Origin: Dipteris shenzhenensis
Lineage: Eukaryota > Polypodiophyta > Polypodiopsida > Gleicheniales
Strand: one strand, 5' to 3'
Assembly (NCBI GenBank): GCA_047967505.1
Contig: CM106540.1
DNA: 64,000 nucleotides
The translations under genes and the position numbers were made by a program. The notes beneath the pieces are model-generated. The model was not told the DNA's origin and ran no database searches. It saw only the letters and a list, made by a program, of their open reading frames with translations. This document shows positions 38,601 to 45,775 of the stretch, piece by piece (position 1 is the first letter of the stretch; each line of letters opens with the position of its first letter).

Positions 38601-41127
38601 CATTCATAGCACAAGTGCAGCTGCTCTTCATCTAAAAAGGCCTGGCAGACTTAGCACTCAAGACACTGAGCCCACAAAAAAAAGAATAGAACTACACCTA
38701 TACAAAGCACGCTAATATCAAAAAGCAAAGACACCCCTGCTGATGGCGATGTTATTGCTACAACACCACTCAATTGGGCTACAACAAAGATCACCAGGTT
38801 CTTGACAAACAGGCAGGCGCTTCTGGTATTTCCACACAAGTAAATCCTGTACACAGCTGCAGATCTTCCAAATACAAAACAGAAAGCCATGTGCAATAAC
38901 TTCTGAGCATAACATTACCTGTCACAACTTACTGTCGTTGCAACTATCTTCTCCTTGTCGTATGGGGTCCTGCATGCTGGACAGCGCCCTTCAGTGCTGT
39001 CTTTCTCTGCCATCTCCATAATGTGATTCCAGCACCATACACAAATCTGTTGAAAGGAGAAACACCTTAGACAAAAGATTTGAATGCCAATAAAGTCCTG
39101 AAAACAACATCTCACTATGAGATAATTCATCAATAAAGGTGTACAATATGACAAAAACAAGCAACATATAGCAAGCATTAAGTGTCAAGCATGAAAGACA
39201 GAAAAGGACCAAATAACAATGAAAAGGGTGCTAATGTGCTTTGACAACTATCCTATAACAATGCTAGCGCAATTGTAAGCTCCCCAATCAAAGTTTTTGC
39301 CATAACATAACATCAAGACAAGCAATCTCTTTTGTCAACATTCTTTACTCCAATGTTTAGGAATGCTAGAGCTAAGTCTAGGTGAGGGAGAGGACACCCC
39401 TTCAGTGACCAAAAGGCAAACCACGCAGGTCAGTGCCCTCCTTTCCCAGGGAGACAAAATAAAGGTGAGTTGACGAGCTCCATTGTTTTCTAAACAGAAA
39501 AAAGTTTTAGGTTTGGCTCATTCAAAACTCTTCTCTGCCACTGCTGGCTTGTCAAAGCTCAACCTTCAGAGTTTCCCATTCCCCGGAGCTCATTTCTTCC
39601 TTGTGCTTAAGGTAGTGTCAGTAGGCTTTGTGGTAGATTGATAGCAGTTTGTGCTGATCTAACTCTCCACATACCCAAATTTTGATCCTGCCATACCACG
39701 GGTACGTGGCAAAGCTACTGCAATTCCTCATTGCACTTGAAGCTGCATCATTCATGCTCCAATATAAAGGTGATTGTCTGATCCATAAGCCGAGTAGGGC
39801 GTTACAGAAAACTTCATCAGTCTTAAGCTCCTGCAGCAATTTGCTCAGCTGTGCCACCCCCGCACGGAATTACGAACCCAATCTTGCATCTCGTGCCTGC
39901 TCGTCTCTACCTCCATTTTGTTTCAAACTCAGCCAGCAATTATTTGCTAGCCATATAACAGTAGAGTACACCAAGTCTGTCAAACACCTCTTTTAGCATA
40001 TAAACAGACCTTGGGCTAGCAGCAGCCCGGAGCTGAAAATCTCCTGGAAAACTCAGTACAGAGGAGTGCTAATGTGTCCCTAAAAGCAGTGAAAGAACGT
40101 TGGGGACAAGCCTAGGTGACCATCGGTGTGGACCCAGACCTCCACTTGGGCTGCTTTGCAGTCTCCTCCTTCGCCTGAAAGAGCTGCCAGTAAAGGGAGG
40201 TATATATTGTTTTTGACTTACTATTTGATGTATTTAATACCTTCAATTCCATAATGTTTATATTTTTCTCCACCAGCCATTGATTTGGCATCCTTCATCC
40301 ATTAGACTCAATTTGCCATTAAAAACTCAAATAATACCTTCAACACCAAGTTTTCGCTCTTTGCACTTCGAATACTGATTGCTGGTGTCTTTTGGTAAGC
40401 ACCAGCAACCTTAGGGAGAGTAAATTTACTTAGTACTACAAGGAGGTTTCCCAATATTCTTAAGCGAGAGAGTACTTTCAAAGTTCCATCTCTATAATAC
40501 TCATCTTAAGCGCATCCCCGTAACCATGACACCAGCTCTTGTAAAAGGAAATTACTTGAAAGTTAAAGCATGCAGTCTCACAGCGATACAGAGCATAACC
40601 ATTGCATATCTAGGTCCTCCTTTACTTCAGCAAAGGATTCTTAAGGCATAGACTTCAAGATTTGTCTTTACGTAATTTTCTAGCGTGAGAACGTCTAGAA
40701 TTCGGGGGCCAATGTTTAAGGTGCCGTTATATTTTAGTAAGCACACACGACCTTAGAGACAGTAAAGTTACTGTACTACAAGGGCATATCCCATGACACC
40801 AGCGCACGTAAAAGGGACAATTATAAACATGGAGTTGACTGGATACAAAGCAAAGCTTTAAGTCATGCAATAAATGTGCAATCATGAAGGTAATTTAGGT
40901 ACCGGATACAAAGCAGAGCTTAAATCATTCAATAAATGTACATCTTCTTTCTCTCTTTTGCAATCATGAACAACTAATGCTCATTTATCGGAACAAGCAG
41001 AACGGAAACCAAAGTTTAGCAGGACCTGATAGCCACATGGACATGGTTTCAGCTGTCGATCTGTAGAATCCATCTCTTCCATGCACAAGGGGCAGCAATT
41101 ATCTCCATCTTCGCTAGCTTCATCCAT
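13705..41127 (-). CDS. NOT4: CCR4-NOT subunit 4-like RING E3 ubiquitin ligase, 13 coding exons
   Basis: The product is a NOT4/CNOT4 protein: an E3 ubiquitin ligase and RNA-binding partner of the CCR4-NOT mRNA-decay complex. Coding exons on the minus strand are 41026-41127, 38919-39046, 38140-38287, 37905-38017, 37717-37800, 37555-37603, 37343-37434, 30213-30315, 29901-29992, 14996-16662, 14742-14879, 13940-14610 and 13705-13839. All introns are GT-AG and all phases join, giving 1173 codons. A C4C4 RING lies at residues 11-57, the RRM at about 104-193, the C3H1 finger at about 194-219, and a long Ser-rich, probably disordered tail follows. The start ATG is the first in the spliced leader, in context GCCATGG. 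Introns 7 and 9 (7.0 and 13.2 kb) are filled with transposons, but no exon is broken. The least certain part is the last exon. Confidence 0.92.
13940..14610 (-). CDS. NOT4: NOT4 exon 12
   Basis: It starts [18 protein letters not shown] and continues for 223 codons, with [17 protein letters not shown] and a Pro/Gln/Phe-rich part. It ends LEELALTK before a consensus GTAAGT donor in phase 0. The frame runs past the donor to a stop, which helps fix the exon end. Confidence 0.9.
14742..14879 (-). CDS. NOT4: NOT4 exon 11: PPGF-motif exon
   Basis: A 138-bp exon with [20 protein letters not shown], the double PPGF motif typical of plant NOT4 tails. The acceptor is GGTGTGGTAG and the donor follows ACAG with GTCAAC, a weaker match than the other donors. 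Confidence 0.88.
14996..16662 (-). CDS. NOT4: NOT4 exon 10: large Ser-rich exon
   Basis: The exon is 1667 bp and codes for about 555 residues, starting [15 protein letters not shown] and running open to SAESC. It is rich in Ser, Asp and Gly and has no folded domain I recognise. It contains a [16 protein letters not shown] segment that looks like a conserved plant NOT4 short motif. Long plus-strand frames here are antisense shadows. Confidence 0.92.
16663..17719 (-). other. NOT4 intron 9, 3' part without recognisable element
   Basis: Between exon 10 and the first LINE remnant there is non-coding sequence with a (CT)n run at about 17011-17034. I recognise no domain in it. Confidence 0.5.
17720..18786 (+). 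mobile_element. LINE-B remnant, left part
   Basis: This region aligns with the C-terminal and 3' part of LINE-C (31870-32350): GAGGTCGAGAC..GAGCA, GGGCACGGCTTTGGT.CACTCTCACG, GTAGATCAACA.GGAGAGAC. It is followed at 18290-18420 by a scrap of the RT entry (CATCTTCACC.TG.GGGCCATCATTGAGG). It is rearranged and not coding. The Gypsy-I element is inserted at 18786, and the LINE tail resumes at 28732. Confidence 0.75.
18787..19222 (+). repeat. Gypsy-I 5' LTR
   Basis: 436 bp, TG..CA. It contains a 38-bp tandem duplication (ATGCCCTTTCGACGGGACAC at 18863 and 18900) absent from the 3' LTR, and a TATATAAGAGAG box at about 19084 that would serve as promoter. By eye it is about 98 percent identical to the 3' LTR outside indels. 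Confidence 0.92.
19224..19235 (+). promoter_or_regulatory. Gypsy-I primer-binding site
   Basis: TGGTATCAGAGC, complementary to the 3' end of initiator tRNA-Met, one base after the 5' LTR. It would prime minus-strand DNA synthesis. Confidence 0.92.
19236..21035 (+). other. Gypsy-I leader and unrecognised region
   Basis: No intact frame. Short phrases recur, such as GGGACACACC (19480-19620) and CAGCCTGCAG (19628-19750). The repeats resemble phrases in the LTR. A gag function here cannot be shown. Confidence 0.5.
21036..21262 (+). pseudogene. Gypsy-I gag N-terminal piece
   Basis: The frame reads [20 protein letters not shown] then [20 protein letters not shown], the start of a Gypsy Gag capsid region. 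It passes at about 21260-21275 directly into the RT entry. The rest of gag, the zinc knuckle and the protease are therefore deleted. Confidence 0.7.
21263..22267 (+). pseudogene. Gypsy-I reverse transcriptase and RNase H start
   Basis: Motifs in order: [82 protein letters not shown] (catalytic Asp pair), [12 protein letters not shown], then the RNase H start FEVMTDASN and [12 protein letters not shown]. Small deletions near 21512 and 21640 shift the frame, and the copy ends at element II. Confidence 0.9.
22287..23879 (+). repeat. Element II 5' LTR
   Basis: 1593 bp, unusually long relative to the 2.4-kb interior. Short open frames inside repeat in the 3' LTR but have no recognised domain. Confidence 0.9.
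23993..24469 (+). pseudogene. Element II Gag N-terminal segment, ends at TAG
   Basis: 158 codons from ATG at 23993, about 110 bp after the 5' LTR. The segment is Ser/Gln/His-rich with a [13 protein letters not shown] basic run and a repeated HASxSHxG phrase. It ends at a TAG (24467) but the same frame reopens at once and continues to 25972. The segment is thus the N-terminus of one long Gag frame broken by a single amber codon. It has no recognised domain by itself. Confidence 0.75.
24470..25972 (+). CDS. Element II Gag-zinc knuckle-chromodomain fusion
   Basis: Open from the codon after the 24467 TAG to 25972; the first internal ATG is at 24497 (491 codons). In order: a Gln/Pro-rich start; a Retrotrans_gag capsid domain (about 24810-25320) with [15 protein letters not shown] and TWLEFKQVF; a Lys-rich stretch; and a CCHC knuckle [14 protein letters not shown]. 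It runs straight into a chromodomain-like segment [20 protein letters not shown] at about 25737-25796. In chromoviruses that domain sits at the end of integrase and targets chromatin. Here all of PR-RT-RH-INT between knuckle and chromodomain is missing while the frame stays open. Confidence 0.85.
   Translation, partial: YEQPAQGLGLGISTPQNNNVQSINVAQPPQPYLRQQPEYFGTDSIFDAMLISPPIGHRKQAMYDNVGMQPGMQATAYAPMPNVQPSMALPSEGNAANIQPSLGQPISNVYKEFKDGGSHVKFDTYNGVQDRYKALTFLQQFDAAFLGGLFTEASKMRKVATFLKGNALKWYTNLMLHGEAPATWLEFKQVFSSTWLTPTFEVEVLSHWHDLSYKLCKNLDDYTKRFWDVLLPLSSYRHVSLKEQIERYCCGLPSELRDYCIKTKVGSMTQLIENARTAYAWMQEKNLAFMDSKKEDDKRAAKHQDKDIKSENKNYGKRPFQKGGKAQFKAGQRRGQPNKQPRTELSDEEKKSLMEQNKCFICKGEGHRSYDCPFKKRDRSDDDKNGDKQADRKGKKPKPSAGLLPDVIGSLPHAHDEEGKVIRRYLVKFQNYPSLDAKWMEEGELVDSPGILQLYLHAFQLEPTAVRAPTSSSAERASGALPDVREGGSTSTPSVQTGSL
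25973..26249 (+). other. Element II 3' untranslated region
   Basis: Non-coding sequence between the fusion frame and the 3' LTR, ending in a polypurine tract. Confidence 0.6.
26250..27884 (+). repeat. Element II 3' LTR
   Basis: 1635 bp. It differs from the 5' LTR by a tandem 30-bp duplication (CTTAATAATGTGTAATTAAA at 26330 and 26360) and a small duplication around 26488-26530. It is preceded by a purine tract AGAGAGGGGTA. Confidence 0.9.
27885..28170 (+). pseudogene. Gypsy-I RNase H end and integrase zinc finger
   Basis: The interrupted RNase H continues with [20 protein letters not shown]. The H2C2 integrase finger follows: [19 protein letters not shown] and [12 protein letters not shown]. 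The integrase catalytic core that should come next is absent, and sequence passes to the 3' LTR within about 150 bp. Confidence 0.82.
28311..28322 (+). promoter_or_regulatory. Gypsy-I polypurine tract
   Basis: AGTGGGAGGGGA abuts the 3' LTR start, the usual primer for plus-strand DNA synthesis. Confidence 0.8.
28323..28731 (+). repeat. Gypsy-I 3' LTR
   Basis: 409 bp, TG..CA. It lacks the 38-bp duplication of the 5' LTR and has a 12-bp extra ACAGATACTACA-type repeat near 28618-28630. It is followed by CTCAA. Confidence 0.92.
28732..28810 (+). mobile_element. LINE-B remnant, 3' tail beyond Gypsy-I
   Basis: CTCAACAAGGGCCTTAGC then CCAGCCCACAGTGGCTTGTATG resembles the LINE-C tail at 32538-32600 (CTCAGCAAGGGTCCTAGC, CAGCCCACAAAGGCCTGTGTG). 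The split is therefore explained by insertion of Gypsy-I. The CTCAA at 28732-28736 is its target duplication. Confidence 0.75.
28843..29004. repeat. (CT)n tract with C-runs
   Basis: Long (CT)n interrupted by poly-C and CCCT blocks. Frames through it (Arg-Glu or Ser-Leu runs) are not genes. Confidence 0.92.
29005..29450. repeat. Three-copy repeat joining microsatellite and unique block
   Basis: The block CGTGTATGCTTCCACACTGC followed by about 100 bp (CAAAAGGAAAC.GTAAAAGC..TTTGGAAT.AGTTGTGACA.TGTCAAGT) occurs at about 29008, 29163 and 29355. Each copy is separated by its own (CT)n(CA)n run of different length. The third copy ends with a short GAAAAGGTGCCAA duplication. Confidence 0.88.
29451..29900 (-). 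other. NOT4 intron 9, 5' end
   Basis: Unique non-coding sequence adjoining the exon 9 donor. Nothing else is recognised. Confidence 0.5.
29901..29992 (-). CDS. NOT4: NOT4 exon 9: isolated 92-bp exon
   Basis: It encodes [17 protein letters not shown] and ends [10 protein letters not shown], the conserved LPAAASWG block, with the Trp codon split over the next 13.2-kb intron (TG|G). The acceptor is GTCTAG and the donor GTATGA. Phase fits exon 8 and exon 10. Confidence 0.88.
30213..30315 (-). CDS. NOT4: NOT4 exon 8: isolated 103-bp exon
   Basis: The exon encodes [18 protein letters not shown], matching the conserved QRRSGxxLPPP block that follows the zinc finger in plant NOT4. The acceptor is TGTGTGCAG and the donor GTACGT. 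It enters in the phase required by exon 7 and leaves in phase 0. It lies between a LINE-filled 7-kb intron and a short intron. Confidence 0.88.
30316..30924 (-). other. NOT4 intron 7, 3' end
   Basis: Non-coding sequence next to the exon 8 acceptor. No element is recognised. Confidence 0.5.
30925..32600 (+). mobile_element. LINE-C, decayed non-LTR retrotransposon
   Basis: Plus-strand RT blocks: [37 protein letters not shown] (motif A), [19 protein letters not shown] (motif B), [10 protein letters not shown] (motif C with the second Asp lost) and [14 protein letters not shown]-terminal traces follow at 31744-32100 ([18 protein letters not shown], a His/Cys motif) and a 3' tail with CAGCCCACA. 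It differs from the L1-type copies and matches LINE-B. Stops and shifts make it non-functional. Confidence 0.82.
31041..31316 (+). pseudogene. LINE-C reverse transcriptase core
   Basis: A 91-codon open segment: [52 protein letters not shown] and [11 protein letters not shown]. In an active RT the last would read YADD; here the second Asp is Val, so the catalytic centre is lost. The QGCP part of motif B is also missing. Confidence 0.8.
32748..32798. repeat. (CT)n microsatellite
   Basis: About 50 bp of uninterrupted CT dinucleotides. Confidence 0.92.
32950..33070. repeat. Short tandem duplication
   Basis: AAGCCTAGGCCACTCAAGAG begins two copies about 64 bp apart (32950 and 33014). Each is followed by GAAGAGCAAGATC.AGTGTTGCTC and a GTCTTTAAC phrase. 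Confidence 0.85.
33190..34500 (+). mobile_element. LINE-D, decayed L1-type LINE with internal duplication
   Basis: Traces on the plus strand: GGLGIIDPK near 33265, then [20 protein letters not shown] near 33650 (catalytic box mutated to TDD), [12 protein letters not shown] near 33835, [17 protein letters not shown] near 33900, LLGNFLW near 34005, and [18 protein letters not shown] at 34135. The segment around 33280-33600 reappears in diverged form at 34100-34400. The family matches LINE-E (YLGCQVGIN). Confidence 0.75.
34990..35225 (+). mobile_element. Gypsy RT scrap in NOT4 intron 7
   Basis: The translated traces [12 protein letters not shown] (near 35010) and VVFFDDVVT (near 35200) resemble the [11 protein letters not shown] and catalytic FFDD blocks of Gypsy RT. 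They lie in different frames with little conserved sequence between them. Confidence 0.4.
35500..35652. repeat. Compound microsatellite
   Basis: (ACGT/GTGC)-type alternation, GCATGCAT repeats, then (AG)n at about 35585-35626 and (CA)n at about 35627-35652. Confidence 0.9.
36075..36215 (+). mobile_element. Possible Gypsy RNase H-integrase linker scrap
   Basis: The frame ends [20 protein letters not shown], close to the GxxNxxADxLSR phrase between RNase H and integrase of Gypsy Pol. Nothing on either side confirms it. Confidence 0.35.
37343..37434 (-). CDS. NOT4: NOT4 exon 7: end of C3H1 zinc finger
   Basis: It reads [14 protein letters not shown], giving the remaining Cys and His of the C3H1 finger, then [12 protein letters not shown]. 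The exit codon is split (AG + C). The next exon is 7.0 kb away. Confidence 0.95.
37555..37603 (-). CDS. NOT4: NOT4 exon 6: start of C3H1 zinc finger
   Basis: A 49-bp exon encoding [16 protein letters not shown], the first two Cys of the C3H1 finger. It is bounded by TTGTGCAG and GTATGA and keeps the frame between exons 5 and 7. Confidence 0.93.
37717..37800 (-). CDS. NOT4: NOT4 exon 5: RRM RNP1 region
   Basis: The 84-bp exon reads [20 protein letters not shown] then VLEGKVL, matching the RNP1 strand and second helix of the family. The YVTY motif is formed across the exon 4-5 junction. Confidence 0.95.
37905..38017 (-). CDS. NOT4: NOT4 exon 4: RRM middle
   Basis: It reads [20 protein letters not shown], the RRM helix and following strand that in NOT4 are strongly conserved (EYFGQYGK). 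The Ser/His-rich loop of about 15 residues follows. The donor is a consensus GTAAGT. Confidence 0.95.
38140..38287 (-). CDS. NOT4: NOT4 exon 3: linker and RRM start
   Basis: A Lys-rich linker ([17 protein letters not shown]) leads into [16 protein letters not shown], the conserved first strand (RNP2-like) of the NOT4 RRM, ending LADEE. Phase joins exons 2 and 4 exactly. Confidence 0.94.
38919..39046 (-). CDS. NOT4: NOT4 exon 2: second half of RING
   Basis: It begins [16 protein letters not shown] and continues [16 protein letters not shown], completing the RING with its last two Cys pairs. CVWCW and the [10 protein letters not shown] block are near-invariant in NOT4. The acceptor is TTTCAACAG and the donor GTAATG. 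Exit phase is 2. Confidence 0.95.
39047..41025 (-). other. NOT4: NOT4 intron 1
   Basis: A 1979-bp intron. It contains two short diverged direct repeats: GTAAGCAC..AGTAAA near 40396-40450 and 40737-40790, and GGATACAAAGCA.AGCTTAA near 40838 and 40904. No transposon domain is recognised. Confidence 0.7.
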
Positions 41128-41136
41128 GGCTTTAGA
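41026..41136 (-). CDS. NOT4: NOT4 exon 1 (coding part 41026-41127): first half of RING
   Basis: After a TGCGCAG acceptor the exon reads nine non-coding bases, then ATG at 41127. The 34 codons carry CPLCMEEM and CPCG, the first two Cys pairs of the C4C4 RING. The donor after CGYQ is GTCCTG, phase 0. Confidence 0.93.
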
Positions 41137-41835
41137 CTGCGCAGTTCCAAAAATTGAGTGAACTACTATATATGCAATGTTCAACATTAAACGTAAAATC
41201 TGTCCGGAAAGTGCACCACCACACGTTGCAAAAGGTTATATATGATCAACATAAATAAACGGTAGAAGCGCTAAAATTTGACTGCATAATGAATGATATT
41301 TTAGCTTCCTGGCGTGTCAGAATCCTATTCATAGCAACATCATGCTAGCCCACAATTTAGAAAAGGCTAAAATTTCTATCCCTTCAGGCAAAAAGCTAAT
41401 GATGCATAACATACCCCTACAAGATCTACTGAGTCGGCAATCAAGATGATTGCACAAAGCTGCAGAACGGGACGCTAGATAAGGGGCGACAGACCAATGG
41501 CCTTAATTGAGGTTATAACCATATATTATAAAACAAGATCAGCAAGCTATCACGCCAAGAGGCTAGAAAGACAGTTTAGCAAAACTGCATAGATTGCAGG
41601 TTTGAAGGCATGCAAGAGCAGCACAAAGATCGGCGAAGCAAGCAGTAAGAAGCAATACGGAAGATTAACAAACGATCAACTTGACACGGAAATCAACGTG
41701 AAGATGATGTTTCGGCAGAGTGTGGAGCGAAGATTAATGATTCAGCAAGAGTTGGAAGGGGGATCGATCGAACCGCGAGGAAATAGGGTGACGGATGGGG
41801 GGCCAACCTAGTAGTGCAGATGTAGAGTGAAGTAC
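41137..41835 (-). other. NOT4: NOT4 5' UTR intron
   Basis: A 699-bp intron in the leader, GTACTT..GCGCAG. Leader introns are common in plant housekeeping genes and often raise expression; that role is inference here. No open frame of note lies inside. Confidence 0.65.
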
Positions 41836-42125
41836 CTGGGGATGCGGGGCGAAGGATGAAGATGCTGGTGGCAACGAAGGCGCGCTGCTGCTGCTGCTGC
41901 TGACGAATGACGATGAAGGCAAGGCGACAGGTAGGGAGTGGAGGAGGAGGAGGAGGAGGAGGAGGATGCCGCTAGTAGTGGGGCTGGGACGAAGGGAGGG
42001 AGGGAGGGAGCAGATCGGCAGGAAGGGGGAGGAGAAGGACAAGGATAAGGCCTTAGCAGGAGGAGCAGCAGCAGGAGGAGGAGGAGAGGGAGAAAGGATG
42101 TAAGTGGTGGTGGTGCCAATCTTTG
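41836..42125 (-). other. NOT4: NOT4 5' UTR exon, pyrimidine-rich and AUG-free
   Basis: On the minus strand this leader is C/T-rich with (CTC)n and (CAG)n runs and ends ATCCCCAG before GTACTT, a good donor. It joins across 699 bp to the acceptor at 41137. I find no ATG in it, so the NOT4 ATG is the first on the spliced mRNA. The upper end is inferred from the TATA-like box. Confidence 0.7.
41884..41970. repeat. (CTG)n and (GGA)n triplet runs in the NOT4 leader
   Basis: (GCT)6-type run at about 41884-41902 and (GGA)8-type run at about 41941-41966 on the plus strand. In the mRNA they are CAG and CTC runs. They make the leader's apparent open frame an artefact. Confidence 0.85.
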
Positions 42126-42153
42126 AGAGTTTTTCCCTCACACCTCTCAACTG

Positions 42154-42161
42154 CTTAAATA
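42154..42161 (-). promoter_or_regulatory. TATA-like box of NOT4
   Basis: TATTTAAG on the minus strand lies about 30 bases upstream of the inferred leader start. It is the only TATA-like match close to the pyrimidine-rich leader. Assignment is by position only. Confidence 0.45.
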
Positions 42162-43773
42162 CTTCCTGCCACCCTTTACCCTTTTAACTAATTTAATTTA
42201 TACCCCTCCTCTCTATTTTGACTCCAAGGCTGGCCAGGTAGCCCTTCAATCCTCCCCACCAAGATCCGCCTGCCCTCCGACCTCTTGAGGTTGAAAGGGA
42301 TTTTTGTAAAATCATGAATCTTTGGTCCATTAGCTTTTTCCCAACTCACTTTGTTTGACCATTTTCCTTGGCCTTACACAAGTGTACTAATTGCTAGAGA
42401 GAATTTATAGCCCAGAACTGGGATTGAGAGTCGCACGCAATGTTGTAGAGGACGCAATCCAGAGCATGGTAGGTTTGTTTACAAGCAACAAGGAGCATTA
42501 CATAGCTCCACACCAACAAAGCAACTCTTTGATCAAGAGATCTCGCTCTATCCCTATTATTTAGATGTTTGTTATTGTGGGATGGTAAATGGCCTCTACT
42601 ATCGGGTATCATCTAACATTCTTCATCAATACCACCATTACCTACCATTAATTCTCCATGTTCACATCCCCACCTTGTTTCCAATGTACTTTTGAACACA
42701 CTGCTATGACTTTACTTTCTTTGGGTTTCCCCTTCAACCCTCCTAGCCATCTTGCCATCAAAAGAGACCCTATAATGCTTGGGTTTAGCCACACCGTTTT
42801 CTTAAGCAGGACATGCCTACGGGTCCAAGGCCTCCCTTCTCATGATCAGGTGTGGTAGGCTTTACATAAGCCAATCTCTGACAATAAAAAGCACCACTAG
42901 GGAGGGAAGGGTGTGCATGAGAGGTATGGTGCGGGATCTTTATGGTGTTGTTGAACAATTCTTCAATCAATAGGGCATGTAGGCAAGGCAACCAGCTTAA
43001 AGACAAGGCCTTGGCATGAGTGTCTGGTGGAGATCTTATGGTTGAAGGGTTGCTATTTCTTAGAGCTAGAATCTCTAGGGTAAGGAGGAGGAGGAGGAGG
43101 AGGAGGAGTAGGTATGAAAGAGGAGGATGCACGTAGAGGGCCAGCCAAATCCAGCAGGTCTCAGGTAATGCGTGGTCATATGAGGCATTGCCAAGCCTTT
43201 CCTAGCCATGCACATGGCACATGTAAAAACAAACATGAAGCTATCTTAAGTCCACATGTTGTTCCATCAGTAATGGAGCTTGGTTTAGTCGAATTGTAGG
43301 ATATGTTGAGAAAGAGTAGGATTAGGCCATGTTCCACTAGAACTATCTCCACGACAATATGTAGATTGTGAGCTATTCTAGGAATGGTATCATGTAAATA
43401 ATCACATTAATTGGTAGATTGAAGTGTTTAAAATCAAACGTCTTTTATATACCATGTCTTTTACATCTGCAGCCCTCTTGCCTTATTTCTTGTCTCAACC
43501 CTTGTTCTCATCACATCAGTTGCCATAACATTTGTGGACACACTCGGGAACAATTCCTACTAATAAAACACCATATGGGCAATCAATAAATTGTGTTACT
43601 TGTTATGAGAACTTTTCCTTGCATAGTTATGAATAATACCAATAAACTAAGAGGTAGTGCCCATGAGCATGCATATTCTCATGTTTTGTGTCCGTGTCTT
43701 AATCAAACTTAAAGAGATGCCTCAGACTTCTACCATGGTGATTCATAATGGCAATCAATAGTTTGCATTGTGC

Positions 43774-43863
43774 TTATGATGCAATTGTGATAATCTTATT
43801 GTTGTTACTTACCCCACCCGATGATGCAACTATGATAATCTTATCATTGCTACTTACCCGACC
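43774..43863. repeat. 45-bp tandem duplication
   Basis: Two diverged copies of GATGCAA.T.TGATAATCTTAT followed by a TTACTTACCC.ACC phrase. Confidence 0.75.
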
Positions 43864-45589
43864 TTATGGCCTCACTTCATGCATTGTATGGGGTCACTTT
43901 TCCCCCACTCCATCACATCAATTATCATTGATTTTGTGTGGAAGCTCAAATTAGGGTTTGACAGCATCACACCTTGCTACCGAATGGAAGATCGGCACTT
44001 CAAGGTGACCTTCGACTAAGCATTCATAGTCTCTCTATTCAACAACTACCATTAGAATCACCAATATGTGTATACTTCTCTAATTTTCCATAAATCTTGG
44101 TATCTAAGTAGAGAACATCATTGCCACAATACATATTTTGTTTTTATCCGTTCTATGACAAGCATGTCCATGCTTCCAAGTGTGTTTATGTGTTGTCGAA
44201 TAACATTAACGAACTATGGCAACTACTTGACTAGCTGGCATGTATGGATTGAAACCGGTCTGATAAATATACATATACTTATGTTAGACAAAGGCTAGTG
44301 ATGACTACAGTGCCTATTGATGGAACCATGTGTTGTGATGGTGGTAGTTGTGTACAATGATCGAAAGCAAGGACCAAATGACTGAAGGACCGAATCAAAG
44401 GATGAAATGATCAAATTAAAGGACAAATTTAATAGGGCAAAGATAGATAGAAACTCAAAGAAGTGATCATTAGGACATGTGGAAGATGCATACAGAGTTG
44501 GTGGAGGTTATTGACATATTAATCTTCTTAATTGTGTTGTGATTGCACGCTAAGAAAAAACTACATCATGAACATGATTGCAAGTTCTTCTTGACCATCA
44601 ACGTCATAGCTCTAAAAACGTGGACAAGGGACAAGTTTACTTTAGTGACAAGTTTAAAATTGGAAGTCTTATATCACACTGTACACTCCGGAGAAGCTTT
44701 ATCAAGCATTAATAATTAAAAAGTTAAAAAATGAATAGTACCTATAGGAGGAGCATAAAAGCAACCCCTCAAAGGTAAACTTTTTGCATCTAAACTGAGT
44801 AAAGTAGAATAGAAAGCTAAGCAAAGAATAGAGCTAAAAGAAGAGCTTAAAAATATATTTAACAAGTGAGGGCCAGCTCTCTCATATCATAAATAATCTT
44901 CGAGGAAGTCTGCCACCTCTCCCCATACATCTTGTATGGATTTTCATTCTTTGTTTTACAATGTTTTAATTCTTTTTTAAAGAATCCCCAATTTTTAAAA
45001 TGGTAAAATTTCATTAGTTTGTTTTTTTTACAATGAAGAGCTTTGTATCCATTAACAACTGAATATGTAGAGTTCCATTTTTAGGACACATTTAGGCTTG
45101 AATCCTATAAACTTATGATTATAGCTAACCAACCCTCTCCTTTGTTATGCATGTCCTTGACGGTGATAGAGTGCTAGGGAATCAAAAGAAACAACCATGG
45201 TGCACACAAAATCAAAAAACAGTGACACCAACATTCATGTGATCATAGTCCAACTCATTATATCTAAAAGCTTGTGATGACCACCCCATGTTATGGAAGA
45301 GAGAACTAACAAGCTCATGCGAGCAATGACTTAGTTATGTATTATTGGGGTTTAGTTTCTAAAAAGTGCTACTCTTTGTCCATAAATAATGGAAGCACTA
45401 CCATTGATATTTATAGGGAGGATTAGGTCCTATGGACCTTAATTTGTGTCTCATCTCTAAAAATTTCCTACTCCTTTCTAAAATTGTAAAAATTATAAAG
45501 AAGAGATTATATTTGAAATTAGCAATTATATGCTAAAAATAAAATAAAACTATCGGACATCTGGTTTAATCAATAAATAAATACAACAA

Positions 45590-45775
45590 TATGTGAGCCT
45601 ATCAAGTAATGCAACTAGATGGGTTTCTGATTACCTGCTCCACAACAACAACAAAAATAAAATAATAAATAAATGCAACAACATATGAGGCTATCAAGTA
45701 ATGCAACTAGATGGGTTTTTGATTACCTGCTCCACAACAACAACAAAAATGAAACATTGGGTTTAGCATAACAAT
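45590..45775. repeat. About 87-bp tandem duplication
   Basis: Two copies of GTAATGCAACTAGATGGGTT and the flanking ATTACCTGCTCCACAACAAC with adjoining AT-rich sequence. A third partial trace (CAACAACACGTGAATCTATC) follows. Confidence 0.85.

Noticed and set aside
41734-42150. 138-codon minus-strand frame at the NOT4 5' end
   Set aside because: It lacks an ATG start, consists of Ser/Leu/Pro runs from triplet repeats, and runs through the splice donor at 41835; it fits a 5' UTR better.
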